From: a virus
Virus record (IMG/VR): IMGVR_UViG_3300006112_000842
Location: 1 to 22,088 of that record
DNA: 22,088 nucleotides
Reading direction: 5' to 3' (one strand)
The position numbers were made by a program, and so were the translations under genes. The notes beneath the pieces were generated by a model. It searched no databases. It saw only the letters and a list, made by a program, of their open reading frames with translations, and was not told the origin of the DNA. Each line of letters opens with the position of its first letter. Position 1 is the stretch's first letter. Shown here one piece after another: positions 7,427 to 15,183 of the stretch.

Positions 7427-7890
7427 GGACCACTTCCTGTAATATTAAATGAGCCAAGTGGCACATTAATTGTGGTCATATTACCGACATTATCGGTTAC
7501 TTGTAATTGAATATTTGTACCTGTATTAGTCCAAAATATTGTGTTACCTTGAAAGTTCATTTGACCTGAAGTAGATGAACCACCAGCAAACATGGCAGTT
7601 GCCAAGTTCTGTGAAATTTGAGCGTAAATACGGGATTCTAAGTTTGTTAGAAATTGATTGATTGGTGTATTGGCGGCATCTGCTTTTGCTTGTTGCTTTG
7701 CAGCTTCCATAGCTTGAAGAATAGCCTGTGAACGAGCATATTGCTCATTTTCCAATGCCATTTGAAATGCGCCGTACCCATTACCATTTAAAGAAGGACT
7801 CTTAAACTGATAATCAGCAATAGTTGTAGCAAAAGCGGAACTACTTAATAACGCTAGAACTAGACTTTTTAGTATCTTGTTTATCTTCAT
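7423..7890 (-). CDS. csgF: CsgF-family curli assembly protein
   Basis: This 155-residue secreted protein has a signal peptide (residues 1-21, SSSAFA). The mature N-terminus TTIADYQFKSPSLNGNGYGAF aligns with the conserved F-Q-F-x-x-P-x-F-G-G-N-x-x-x-G-A segment of E. coli CsgF. That segment sits inside the CsgG barrel and forms a second constriction. The C-terminal part (NIQLQVTDNVGNMTTINVPLGS) matches the CsgF end that carries N-x-Q-L-x-V-T-D and a final Thr/Ile-rich strand. CsgF couples the pore to extracellular nucleation of the fibre. The gene start lies 50 bases inside the preceding membrane-protein gene, a long overlap, but no later Met could keep the signal peptide. It overlaps csgG by 4 bases, so the pair is probably made in step. 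Confidence 0.92.
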   Translation of the reverse strand: MKINKILKSLVLALLSSSAFATTIADYQFKSPSLNGNGYGAFQMALENEQYARSQAILQAMEAAKQQAKADAANTPINQFLTNLESRIYAQISQNLATAMFAGGSSTSGQMNFQGNTIFWTNTGTNIQLQVTDNVGNMTTINVPLGSFNITGSGP

Positions 7891-8122
7891 CCTTAATTTC
7901 CCGTAACATCAATACGATGTTTAGCTTTTGATTCAATCTAATCAAATCATTATCTAACATCCTGACACGGTCAATCAAAGCAATCAAAACATTACTTGCT
8001 TCACTTAAAACAGGCTTAATTTCTTGTGTTGCCCATTTCCACACATAAAATATAAGGTAACCCATGCCGCCTGCGGCAACAATAGGAAAACCATACTTAT
8101 TAACTAATTCTACTGGATCCAT
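7841..8122 (-). CDS. Small membrane protein, GFPI type, paralogue of the gene at 8301-8579
   Basis: This 93-residue protein has one membrane span near the N-terminus (about residues 10-30, after the motif KYGFPI). A helical, partly charged region follows (IALIDRVRMLDNDLIRLNQK) and then a polar Lys/Ser tail. It aligns without gaps to the upstream 92-residue protein: GFPI, GY, F, K, ALxxRV, D and IR occupy the same positions. A short N-terminal span behind a GFPI motif followed by a coiled-coil tail recalls BhlA/UviB-type small holin-like proteins, but this resemblance is weak. Its ATG shares a base with the stop of the 58-residue gene (TAATG), and its end overlaps csgF by 50 bases. It could help open or stabilise the membrane for the curli system, or be a lysis protein; neither is shown. 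Confidence 0.8.
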   Translation of the reverse strand: MDPVELVNKYGFPIVAAGGMGYLIFYVWKWATQEIKPVLSEASNVLIALIDRVRMLDNDLIRLNQKLNIVLMLREIKDEDKQDTKKSSSSVIK

Positions 8123-8298
8123 TATACTTCTTCTTTGTATTTTTGTTTAGCAATTTTCATAAAACTAGAAGAACACTTCATAATTTGTAATGCTAACTCA
8201 CTATCGATATCGAGCAATTGAGTGGCAGCCAAACGAGCCGCATCATCAAAATTGATGGCGATATCTTCTAAATCATCCAATTCTTTATATAATGGCAT
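8122..8298 (-). CDS. 58-residue acidic helical protein, function unknown
   Basis: This short gene lies between the two paralogous membrane-protein genes. The ATG (8298-8296) is preceded by AAAGGA at the end of the upstream gene, and the stop (8124-8122) overlaps the next start as TAATG. The product is soluble and helix-rich (YKELDDLEDIAINFDDAARL, then an ALQIMKCSSSFMKIAKQKYK helix), acidic at the N-terminal half and basic at the C-terminus, with no signal peptide. I recognise no family. Its tight packing within the operon and good SD support a real gene. Confidence 0.75.
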   Translation of the reverse strand: MPLYKELDDLEDIAINFDDAARLAATQLLDIDSELALQIMKCSSSFMKIAKQKYKEEV

Positions 8299-8300
8299 AA

Positions 8301-8579
8301 TTAGTCCTTTCGAGCATCATTTTTGCCGTCTGCACGAGCAATACGGTCGGTGTCAGGTTTAACTCCTAATGCGCTTGACATTAGAGTATCAATTCTGATA
8401 ACATCATGATTCATGGTTTTAACACGATTGTCTAAAGCAGTAATAATACCACTTAAAGACTTCACAGAAGAAGTGACTCCTGCCAGAATAAATTTCAAGG
8501 TCAGGAATACAAAATAACCGGCAGCCATCGCTGCGGCAATTGGAAAGCCAAGTTCGGCAACTAATTTAAAAAAATCCAT
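8301..8579 (-). CDS. Small membrane protein, GFPI type, first gene of the curli block
   Basis: This 92-residue protein has one N-terminal membrane span (about 10-32, beginning ELGFPIAAAMAAGY). A helical region follows (GIITALDNRVKTMNHDVIRID) and then a charged tail rich in Asp, Lys and Arg. It is a clear paralogue of the 7841-8122 product, so this pair arose by duplication with the 58-residue gene now between them. It is the first coding sequence after the TATAAATA late promoter element (leader about 60 bases). The SD is weak (ACAAAAATGG). Holin-like topology (short N-terminal tail, one span, amphipathic cytoplasmic or periplasmic helix) is visible, but function is unproven; a link to curli export rests on position. 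Confidence 0.8.
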   Translation of the reverse strand: MDFFKLVAELGFPIAAAMAAGYFVFLTLKFILAGVTSSVKSLSGIITALDNRVKTMNHDVIRIDTLMSSALGVKPDTDRIARADGKNDARKD

Positions 8580-8586
8580 TTTTGTA

Positions 8587-8615
8587 TTGACAATCGTTGG
8601 TTAATCGTATATAAT
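8587..8615 (+). promoter_or_regulatory. Consensus sigma70 promoter for the replication block
   Basis: TTGACA at 8587-8592 and TATAAT at 8610-8615 are both perfect consensus hexamers with the ideal 17-bp spacer. Transcription would start near 8622 and run right into the Sm-like gene (start 8675, SD AGGAGA), then gp43 and onward. A fully consensus promoter is what a phage needs to seize host RNA polymerase early. The leader of about 50 bases contains the late promoter element of the opposite strand. Confidence 0.85.
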
Positions 8616-8644
8616 CACCAAAGCATCAATATAAGTAACAAGTA

Positions 8645-8652
8645 TATTTATA
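8645..8652 (-). promoter_or_regulatory. T4-type late promoter element for the curli/cyclase block
   Basis: On the - strand this reads TATAAATA, the exact T4 late promoter -10 element used with the gp55 sigma factor. It lies about 65 bases upstream of the first gene of the minus-strand block and points into it. T4 late promoters need no -35. The eight bases could occur by chance in AT-rich DNA, but the position in the only intergenic gap before a ten-gene minus-strand block supports a role. Confidence 0.7.
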
Positions 8653-8674
8653 CCAATTTTATTAGGAGAAAATA

Positions 8675-8986
8675 ATGGACATTAAAGTATTGAAATTAAC
8701 GACCGGAGAAGAGGTTTTGAGTGAAATTGAATCGGAATCTGAGACCGAATATGTATTGAGTAATCCAGTTGGTATTGCTGTAGTTCGTGGTAAAGATGGT
8801 CAACCTAGTGTTGGACTGGCCCCATTCCCGCTTCATGCTGAACAAAAGAAAGATGCCACTATTGCCATTTCTAAGCGTAGTGTAGTATACTCCTATGTTC
8901 CTGCTGAAGATTTTATTAGTAATTATAAACAAATCTTTGGTGCTGGTATTATCGTTCCTCCACAAAAATCATTGATTACAGGCTAA
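8675..8986 (+). CDS. Small Sm-like fold phage protein (tentative)
   Basis: This 103-residue soluble protein opens with IKVLKLTTGEEVLSEIE, a strand-turn-strand pattern with a T-G-E-E turn. That pattern is common in small Sm-like domain proteins of T4-like aquatic phages. A conserved-looking APFPLHAE stretch follows, then a SKRSVVYSYVPAEDFISNY end. Sm-like folds often bind RNA or act as small beta-barrel adaptors; here the role is unknown. The ATG at 675 bases into the 8 kb region has a strong SD (AGGAGA, 8664-8669). It is the first gene after the consensus sigma70 promoter and lies one base before the polymerase start, so it is likely made early and together with gp43. Confidence 0.8.
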   Translation: MDIKVLKLTTGEEVLSEIESESETEYVLSNPVGIAVVRGKDGQPSVGLAPFPLHAEQKKDATIAISKRSVVYSYVPAEDFISNYKQIFGAGIIVPPQKSLITG

Positions 8987-8987
8987 A

Positions 8988-11528
8988 TTGAGCAATTTCT
9001 ATACTAATGTACAAAGTTTCGGTAACAGTATTCTCTATCGAGGCATTCGTGATGGTCAGGTAGTGAGGGAGAAAGTTGATTATTCTCCTTCATTATATCT
9101 TCCTTCTCGTAAAAACCCACAAGGTGTTTATTCTTCATTAGATGGTCTACCACTTGACCAAAAAGTCTTTGGTGACCTTCGTGCTGCTAGAGACTACATC
9201 AAGCAATTTGATGGAGTGCCAGGTTCTCCAGTAATCTATGGTCAAACACGATTTGAATATGCTTATATCGCTGAACAACATCGTGGCATGGTCGACTATG
9301 ATTATGATAAGGTTCAGATTGCCGTAATCGATATTGAGGTTGGTTCAGAGAATGGATTTCCTGACCCATACAAAGCAAACGAACCAATCACCGCTATCTG
9401 TATCAAATTTCTAAATCAAACTCCTTTTGTATTTGCCTGTGGTGAGTATGAAGTACAAGGTAATGAAGTTTATGTTCGTTGTAAAGATGAGTATTCTCTT
9501 TGCAAACAATTCATGGCATTTTGGAAAGACAAGTATCCTGATATCATTACAGGATGGAATACAAAGTTTTTTGATATACCTTATCTCATCAATCGATTTC
9601 GTAAAATTCTTGGCGAACCAGAAACTAAGAAGTTGTCACCTTGGAATTTTATTTCTGAAAGAAAGACTATAATCAATGGCCGAGAGATGATTGCTTATGG
9701 TCTACTTGGCGTTGAATCACTAGACTACATCGAACTATACAAATGGTATGCTCCTGGCGGTAAGTCACAAGAGAGTTATCGTCTTGATGCTATTGCACAG
9801 GTAGAACTTGGTGAAGGCAAAATCTCTTATGATGAATATGATAACCTACACGCATTGTATCGTTTGAACTTTCAAAAGTTTATTGAGTATAACATCAAAG
9901 ACGTTGAACTCATTATCAAATTAGAAGATAAGTTGAAACTGCTTGAACTGGCAGTAACTCTTGCTTATGACACCAAGACAAACTTTGAAGATGTCTTTGC
10001 TCAAACTCGTATGTGGGATTCTTTGACTTATGCTTACTTGTATGAGAAGAATATCATTGTACCGCCTCGTATCACTAAACACAAAGATGGTATGTTTGAA
10101 GGTGCTTATGTTAAAGAGGTTCAAGTAGGCAAGCATGATTGGGTGGCATCGTTTGACTTGAATAGTTTGTATCCTCACTTGATGATGCAATATAATATTA
10201 GTCCTGAAACTCTGATTGAACCTGAAGATTACACAGATGAAATGCGTGACATTCTGGAACAAGGCGTTGATGTTAATAAGATGTTGGCCAAGAAAGTTGA
10301 TTTAACAAGACTTAAAGGTGCAACACTAACTCCTAATGGCCAATTCTTTTCTACTGTCAAACAAGGTTTCTTACCTAAGATGATGGAAGAAATGTATACA
10401 GACCGTAAGAAGTTTAAGAACATGATGTTGGCCGCAAAGCAAGAATATGAAAATGAAACTGACGAATCTAAAAAGTATGAAATTGAAAAACGTATTGCAA
10501 AATATAATAACATCCAGTTGGCAAAGAAAGTATCACTTAATTCTGCTTACGGCGCTCTTGGCTCTCAGTATTTCAGATTTTATGATTTGCGTATGGCTCT
10601 TGGTGTTACGACCGCTGGCCAGTTAAGTATTCGTTGGATTGAAGCTAAACTTAATGAGTGGATGAACAGGATATTAAAAAGTGAGAAAGATTATGTTATT
10701 GCGTCAGATACAGATTCGATTTATCTCAACCTTGGTCCATTGGTTGATAGCATTGTTAAAACAAAGACTGAAACTTCAAAAGTTATCTCCATCATGGACC
10801 GTATATGTGAAGATAAAATTCAACCTTTTATTGACAAAAGTTATCAGGAGCTTGCAGAGTATGTTTGTGCATATGCTCAAAAGATGGAAATGAAACGTGA
10901 AGGTCTTTCTAATGTAGGAATTTGGACTGCAAAGAAAAGATATATTCTGAATGTGTATAATAATGAAGGTGTGCAATACAAAGAACCACAACTCAAAGTC
11001 ATGGGTCTTGAAATGGTTAAATCTTCAACACCATCTGTCATTCGTGTTAAGATGTATGATTTGATTAAACTTCTTGTAACCGGTACAGAAGATGATGTAC
11101 ACAAATTTATTGAGGACTTTAAAGAAGAATTCAAGGCATTACCACCAGAAGATATTTCTTCACCAAGAGGCTGTAATGGTTTGGCTAAATATTATGATTC
11201 GGTGACATTGTATAAACTTGGTACTCCAATTCATGTTAAGGGTGCCATTCTTTATAATCATTATCTCAAAGAAAAAGGACTAACCAAAAAGTATCCTTTG
11301 ATTCAAGAAGGTGAGAAGTTAAAGTATAGTTATCTTAAAACACCAAATCATTTTAAGAATACCGTTATTTCTTTTCCTGGTAGATTACCAAAAGAGTTTG
11401 GGCTTGACAATTATATCGATTATGATTTACAATTTGAAAAGTCATTTATTGAACCCATCAAAGTCATTCTTGATTGTATGGGCTGGACAACAGAGAAAAT
11501 AAGCAGTCTGGAGGATTTCTTCTCATGA
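8988..11528 (+). CDS. 43: T4-like family B DNA polymerase gp43
   Basis: This 846-residue replicative DNA polymerase has 3'-5' proofreading exonuclease. Exonuclease motifs are visible: Exo I VIDIEV (Asp115, Glu117), Exo II NTKFFDIPYL (Asp196) and Exo III YNIKDVELI (Asp305). Polymerase motif A is FDLNSLYP (389-396, Asp390), motif B is KVSLNSAYG (Lys514, Asn518, Tyr521) and motif C is ASDTDSIY (Asp574, Asp576). The C-terminus ILDCMGWTTEKISSLEDFFS resembles the T4 gp43 tail that docks on the sliding clamp gp45. The start is TTG at 8988: the resulting N-terminus SNFYTNVQSFGNSILYRGI aligns with the T4 N-terminus FYISIETVGNNIVER, so a later ATG would remove conserved sequence. It is slightly shorter than T4 gp43 (898). 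It is intact, with no intein or split as seen in some T4-like phages. Confidence 0.97.
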   Translation: MSNFYTNVQSFGNSILYRGIRDGQVVREKVDYSPSLYLPSRKNPQGVYSSLDGLPLDQKVFGDLRAARDYIKQFDGVPGSPVIYGQTRFEYAYIAEQHRGMVDYDYDKVQIAVIDIEVGSENGFPDPYKANEPITAICIKFLNQTPFVFACGEYEVQGNEVYVRCKDEYSLCKQFMAFWKDKYPDIITGWNTKFFDIPYLINRFRKILGEPETKKLSPWNFISERKTIINGREMIAYGLLGVESLDYIELYKWYAPGGKSQESYRLDAIAQVELGEGKISYDEYDNLHALYRLNFQKFIEYNIKDVELIIKLEDKLKLLELAVTLAYDTKTNFEDVFAQTRMWDSLTYAYLYEKNIIVPPRITKHKDGMFEGAYVKEVQVGKHDWVASFDLNSLYPHLMMQYNISPETLIEPEDYTDEMRDILEQGVDVNKMLAKKVDLTRLKGATLTPNGQFFSTVKQGFLPKMMEEMYTDRKKFKNMMLAAKQEYENETDESKKYEIEKRIAKYNNIQLAKKVSLNSAYGALGSQYFRFYDLRMALGVTTAGQLSIRWIEAKLNEWMNRILKSEKDYVIASDTDSIYLNLGPLVDSIVKTKTETSKVISIMDRICEDKIQPFIDKSYQELAEYVCAYAQKMEMKREGLSNVGIWTAKKRYILNVYNNEGVQYKEPQLKVMGLEMVKSSTPSVIRVKMYDLIKLLVTGTEDDVHKFIEDFKEEFKALPPEDISSPRGCNGLAKYYDSVTLYKLGTPIHVKGAILYNHYLKEKGLTKKYPLIQEGEKLKYSYLKTPNHFKNTVISFPGRLPKEFGLDNYIDYDLQFEKSFIEPIKVILDCMGWTTEKISSLEDFFS

Positions 11529-12445
11529 TTTACTTAACATTTTTATGTGCCTTGGCATTATCTGGTATTGCTGCCTACTATTCGGTAATCGGATTGGCAG
11601 CAATCTTTACTGGTGCGTTTTGGCCAATCGTCTTTATGGGCGGAGTTCTTGAAGCCAGTAAACTGGTTACTGCATCATGGTTATATCGTAATTGGAAGAC
11701 CTGCCCACTTTTATTGAAAACATACTTGACAACCGCAGTGATTGTTTTGATGATGATTACTAGTATGGGTATTTTTGGTTTCTTGGCCAAAGCACATATT
11801 GATTCCACACTTGATGCGGGCGCCAATAATGTAGAAGTCAAAACATTAAATCAACAAGAGAAAATTACCAAAGATAGATTAGATTATTTGTTGGCACGAG
11901 CCAAAGATCCATCAACGGCAAACAATCGACTTGATAAACAAATTCAAGATACTCAAAAAGAATTAACCGAAATCAGTAAGAAAAAATTACCATTATTAAA
12001 AGAATCTAATAAACTTGTGGCAGAAGTAGGTCCTATTAAGTATGTTGGTGATTTGGTATATGGTAGTGATGACGATAATGCTTTAGACAAAGCAGTTCGT
12101 TTGGTAATCATGTTGATTATGGTTGTATTTGACCCGCTAGCTGTGTTATTATTGATAGCAGCAAATATGTCATTGAAGCCACCACCTGGAAAACCCATCG
12201 TAAAAGATGGTGAAATTACTGGTTTAACGGCAAGTGACATACCAGTATTTACTGAAACTAAACCTGACGATAAAATTGAAGTTGAAAAAGAAAACATTGC
12301 CGAGTTTGAAAAGGCACAGCCAATTGTATTAGATGAAGCATCAGGTGAAACTATGCCTCCATTATCAGCAGGAGTTAGAACTAAAGTCTTAGAACCTAAG
12401 TATGATTACAATGCTGAATTTGCATTTCGTGAAAAAGGAAAATAA
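11525..12445 (+). CDS. Four-span membrane protein with central coiled coil, function unknown
   Basis: This 306-residue protein has three membrane segments near the N-terminus (about 2-24, 30-50, 67-88), a charged coiled-coil region (about 105-165) and a fourth span (about 191-213, LVIMLIMVVFDPLAVLLLIA). A soluble acidic, proline-containing tail follows. The start is taken at ATG 11525 because it overlaps the gp43 stop as ATGA and has GGAGG upstream (11511-11515); an earlier in-frame start at 11474 would lie deep in gp43. Conserved-looking blocks are GGVLEASKLVTASWLYRNWK and the FDPLAVLL span. Sitting between gp43 and uvsX, it may tether replication or recombination to the inner membrane, but I know of no proven function. 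Confidence 0.85.
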   Translation: MIYLTFLCALALSGIAAYYSVIGLAAIFTGAFWPIVFMGGVLEASKLVTASWLYRNWKTCPLLLKTYLTTAVIVLMMITSMGIFGFLAKAHIDSTLDAGANNVEVKTLNQQEKITKDRLDYLLARAKDPSTANNRLDKQIQDTQKELTEISKKKLPLLKESNKLVAEVGPIKYVGDLVYGSDDDNALDKAVRLVIMLIMVVFDPLAVLLLIAANMSLKPPPGKPIVKDGEITGLTASDIPVFTETKPDDKIEVEKENIAEFEKAQPIVLDEASGETMPPLSAGVRTKVLEPKYDYNAEFAFREKGK

Positions 12446-13525
12446 ATGAGTATACTTGACAAAATTAAAAAGAATAGTAGTATTAAAGATTCGGCTATTC
12501 TATCTAAATCAAAATTCTTTACAAACAAAGATATGATTCCAACCTCGGTGCCCATTATCAATGTGGCACTTTCTGGTAAATTAGATGGCGGTTTAACACC
12601 AGGTCTTACAATGTGGGCAGGCCCATCAAAACACTTTAAGACTGCTTTCTCACTTTTGATGGCAAAATCTTACTTGGACAAATACGAAGATGCTGCTTTA
12701 TTATTTTATGATAGCGAGTTTGGTACTCCTCAGTCTTATTTTGATTCCTTTGGAATCGATACTAATCGTGTTCTGCACACTCCTCTTACTGATATTGAGC
12801 AATTAAAGTTTGATGTGATGCAACAACTCACCAATCTTGAACGTGGTGAACATTTGATTATTGTAATTGATTCAATTGGTAATTTAGCATCAAAAAAAGA
12901 AGTCGATGATGCACTTGATGGCAAATCTGTTGCCGATATGTCAAGAGCAAAACAAGTTAAATCATTATTCCGAATGATTACACCACACTTATCACTTAAA
13001 GATATTCCAATGATTGTTGTCAATCATACTTACAAAGAAATCGGAATGTTCCCTAAAGATATCGTTGGTGGTGGTACAGGTTCATATTATTCTGCCGATA
13101 ATATTTTTATTATTGGTCGTCAACAAGAGAAAGAAGGTACAGAAATTGTTGGATATAATTTTATCATTAATGTCGAAAAGTCTCGATATGTTAAAGAGAA
13201 GTCTAAGATTCCGGTCACCGTTCGTCATGATGGTGGTATTAGCCGTTGGAGTGGGTTACTTGACATCGCTCTTGATTCAGGTCATGTCATCAAACCATCC
13301 AACGGTTGGTACTCTAAGGTGGATACGGAATCTGGCGTTATAGAAGATAAGAAATACCGTATCAAAGAAACTGATACATCAGAATTCTGGTTACCAATTC
13401 TTAAACAGAAATCTTTCCAACAATATGTACAAGACAAATACCAAATTGCAACAGGTGGTATTATCAAAGAAGAAGTAGAACAAGCATTTGAAGTGGAGAC
13501 TACTAACGGAGTAGAAGATGATTGA
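12446..13525 (+). CDS. uvsX: UvsX, RecA-like strand-exchange recombinase
   Basis: This 359-residue T4-type RecA homologue forms a filament on single-stranded DNA and drives recombination-dependent replication and repair. Walker A is GPSKHFKT (59-66) and the catalytic glutamate region is FYDSEFG (Glu91). Walker B is LIIVIDSIGNL with Asp142, directly followed by ASKKEVDDAL as in T4. DMSRAKQVKSLFR, the VNHTY segment and GGGTGSYYSAD are L1/L2-region matches, and VEKSRYVKEKSKIP is near-identical to T4 UvsX. The ATG follows directly on the previous stop; a GGAA-type SD lies at 12437-12440. Length is close to T4 UvsX (391), with a shorter acidic C-terminal tail. Confidence 0.97.
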   Translation: MSILDKIKKNSSIKDSAILSKSKFFTNKDMIPTSVPIINVALSGKLDGGLTPGLTMWAGPSKHFKTAFSLLMAKSYLDKYEDAALLFYDSEFGTPQSYFDSFGIDTNRVLHTPLTDIEQLKFDVMQQLTNLERGEHLIIVIDSIGNLASKKEVDDALDGKSVADMSRAKQVKSLFRMITPHLSLKDIPMIVVNHTYKEIGMFPKDIVGGGTGSYYSADNIFIIGRQQEKEGTEIVGYNFIINVEKSRYVKEKSKIPVTVRHDGGISRWSGLLDIALDSGHVIKPSNGWYSKVDTESGVIEDKKYRIKETDTSEFWLPILKQKSFQQYVQDKYQIATGGIIKEEVEQAFEVETTNGVEDD

Positions 13526-13838
13526 AGGCGTTGATTACTGTTATATTTACCCAAAAGAAGATGCCGCTTCGGTACACATTAAATTTTTAGAAGGTCCGTA
13601 CAAAGGCACTCTTTACAAATATGGTAGAGTTAAGTTTGAAGAAAAAGGTGATGAGGTCCATTTACTTTTTGCTTACGATGTGTTAGAATCACCAATCGAT
13701 AAGCCAAAGAAGTTAGAAAAGGATGAAACCTTTAAGAATTACATTGGTGATTTATTGGTAGAAATTATGAGTAGTAATATTGAACAGGAAGTATACGATG
13801 AAGCTGGAACAAGCGATATTAAAGAATCTGATTTATAA
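13518..13838 (+). CDS. Small acidic protein between uvsX and gene 41, unknown function
   Basis: This 106-residue soluble protein begins 8 bases before the uvsX stop and extends 41 bases into gene 41. The N-terminal half looks like a small beta-barrel (VHIKFLEGPYKGTLYKYGRVKFEE, several alternating strands, reminiscent of KOW/SH3-like folds). The C-terminal half is acidic and helical. No family is recognised with confidence. Its fixed position between the recombinase and the replicative helicase suggests a helper in replication, perhaps helicase or recombinase loading, but nothing in the sequence proves it. Confidence 0.8.
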   Translation: MIEGVDYCYIYPKEDAASVHIKFLEGPYKGTLYKYGRVKFEEKGDEVHLLFAYDVLESPIDKPKKLEKDETFKNYIGDLLVEIMSSNIEQEVYDEAGTSDIKESDL

Positions 13839-15183
13839 TGAAGATTATTTAAGAAAAGTATTACCGTTTTTAAAATCTGATTATTTCTCCGACAGAACGG
13901 AGAGGACATTATTCAATGAAATTACATCATTCACGGAAACTTACAATTCTCCACCATCGGTTGAGGCAATTAGTATTGCCGTCAAAGAAAAGAGTACTCT
14001 TACATCTGACGAAGTTGAGGGATGCGAAACTTATCTCAAAGAAATTGAGGCAAATAGCAAAGCAGAAACCGAAGTTCAATGGCTTGTTGACAAAACCGAA
14101 AAGTTCTGCCAAGAGAAGGCGATTTATAATGGTGTACTACGGGCTATTTCAATTCTCGATGGCAAAGATAAAAATCAGGACAAAGGTGCGATTCCCTCTA
14201 TATTATCGGACGCCTTGGCCGTTTCATTCGATACCACAGTAGGTCACGATTATCTCGAAAACTCCGATGAACGATATGAGTTCTATCATCGCAAAGAAGA
14301 AAGAATCCCCTTTGATTTGGAATATTTTAATAAAATCACTAAAGGTGGTTTACCTGCTAAGACTCTTAATATTGCTCTTGCTGGCACCGGTGTTGGGAAG
14401 TCTTTGTTCATGTGCCATGTTGCTTCTAGCTGTATGGTTCTTGGTAAAAACGTATTGTATATCACTTTGGAAATGGCTGAAGAAAAGATTGCTGAAAGAA
14501 TAGATGCAAATCTTTTGAATGTATCTTTGGATGATTTGATGGATTTACCAAAAGATATGTATGATAAGAAAGTTGCTCGGGTTAAAGAAAAGACAACAGG
14601 CAAACTTATCATCAAAGAATACCCAACCGCATCGGCTTCTGTAACTCATTTTAGGACATTATTAAATGAACTTAATCTTAAACGCAGTTTTGTACCTGAT
14701 ATCATCTTTGTTGATTATCTTAACATCTGTTGTTCTAGCCGTATCAAGGCTGGTGCAAATATTAATTCCTACACATATGTTAAATCGATTGCTGAAGAAC
14801 TTAGAGGACTGGCAGTCGAGTATAACGTACCAATTGTTTCCGCAACTCAAACGACACGAAGCGGATTCACATCATCCGATCCAGGACTAGAAGATACTTC
14901 TGAATCTTTTGGACTTCCTGCTACTGCCGATTTGATGTTTGCTTTGATTTCTTCCGAAGAATTAGAAGAACTCGGACAGATTATGGTAAAGCAATTGAAG
15001 AATCGATACAATGATCCATCTTATTACAAACGATTTGCAATTGGTGTCGATAGATCCAAAATGAAATTGTATGATGTGGAACAATCTGCACAACAAGGTA
15101 TTGCTGATGCCGGTACTGCACCTGTTGGCGCATTTAACAAAATTCAACCACAGAAAAAATCATTTGACGGATTTAAAGTATGA
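13798..15183 (+). CDS. 41: gp41, DnaB-like replicative helicase
   Basis: This 461-residue hexameric 5'-3' helicase unwinds the fork and works with a primase (gp61 in T4). Its N-terminal helical domain aligns with T4 gp41 (ILKNLIYNEDYLRKVLPFLK). The RecA-like domain has Walker A AGTGVGKS (195-202), ITLEMAEE (catalytic Glu225), Walker B DIIFVDYLN (Asp306), SYTYVKSIAEELRGLA and SATQTTRSG, and a C-terminal KNRYNDPS block, all as in T4. The start is placed at ATG 13798 with SD AGGAAG at 13786-13791. A TTG at 13780 in frame would add six residues but has a poorer site. It overlaps the preceding small gene by 41 bases and the next gene by ATGA. Confidence 0.97.
   Translation: MKLEQAILKNLIYNEDYLRKVLPFLKSDYFSDRTERTLFNEITSFTETYNSPPSVEAISIAVKEKSTLTSDEVEGCETYLKEIEANSKAETEVQWLVDKTEKFCQEKAIYNGVLRAISILDGKDKNQDKGAIPSILSDALAVSFDTTVGHDYLENSDERYEFYHRKEERIPFDLEYFNKITKGGLPAKTLNIALAGTGVGKSLFMCHVASSCMVLGKNVLYITLEMAEEKIAERIDANLLNVSLDDLMDLPKDMYDKKVARVKEKTTGKLIIKEYPTASASVTHFRTLLNELNLKRSFVPDIIFVDYLNICCSSRIKAGANINSYTYVKSIAEELRGLAVEYNVPIVSATQTTRSGFTSSDPGLEDTSESFGLPATADLMFALISSEELEELGQIMVKQLKNRYNDPSYYKRFAIGVDRSKMKLYDVEQSAQQGIADAGTAPVGAFNKIQPQKKSFDGFKV

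Noticed and set aside
11474-11524. In-frame start at 11474 for the membrane coiled-coil protein
   Set aside because: It would overlap gp43 by 55 bases; ATG 11525 has GGAGG and an ATGA overlap.
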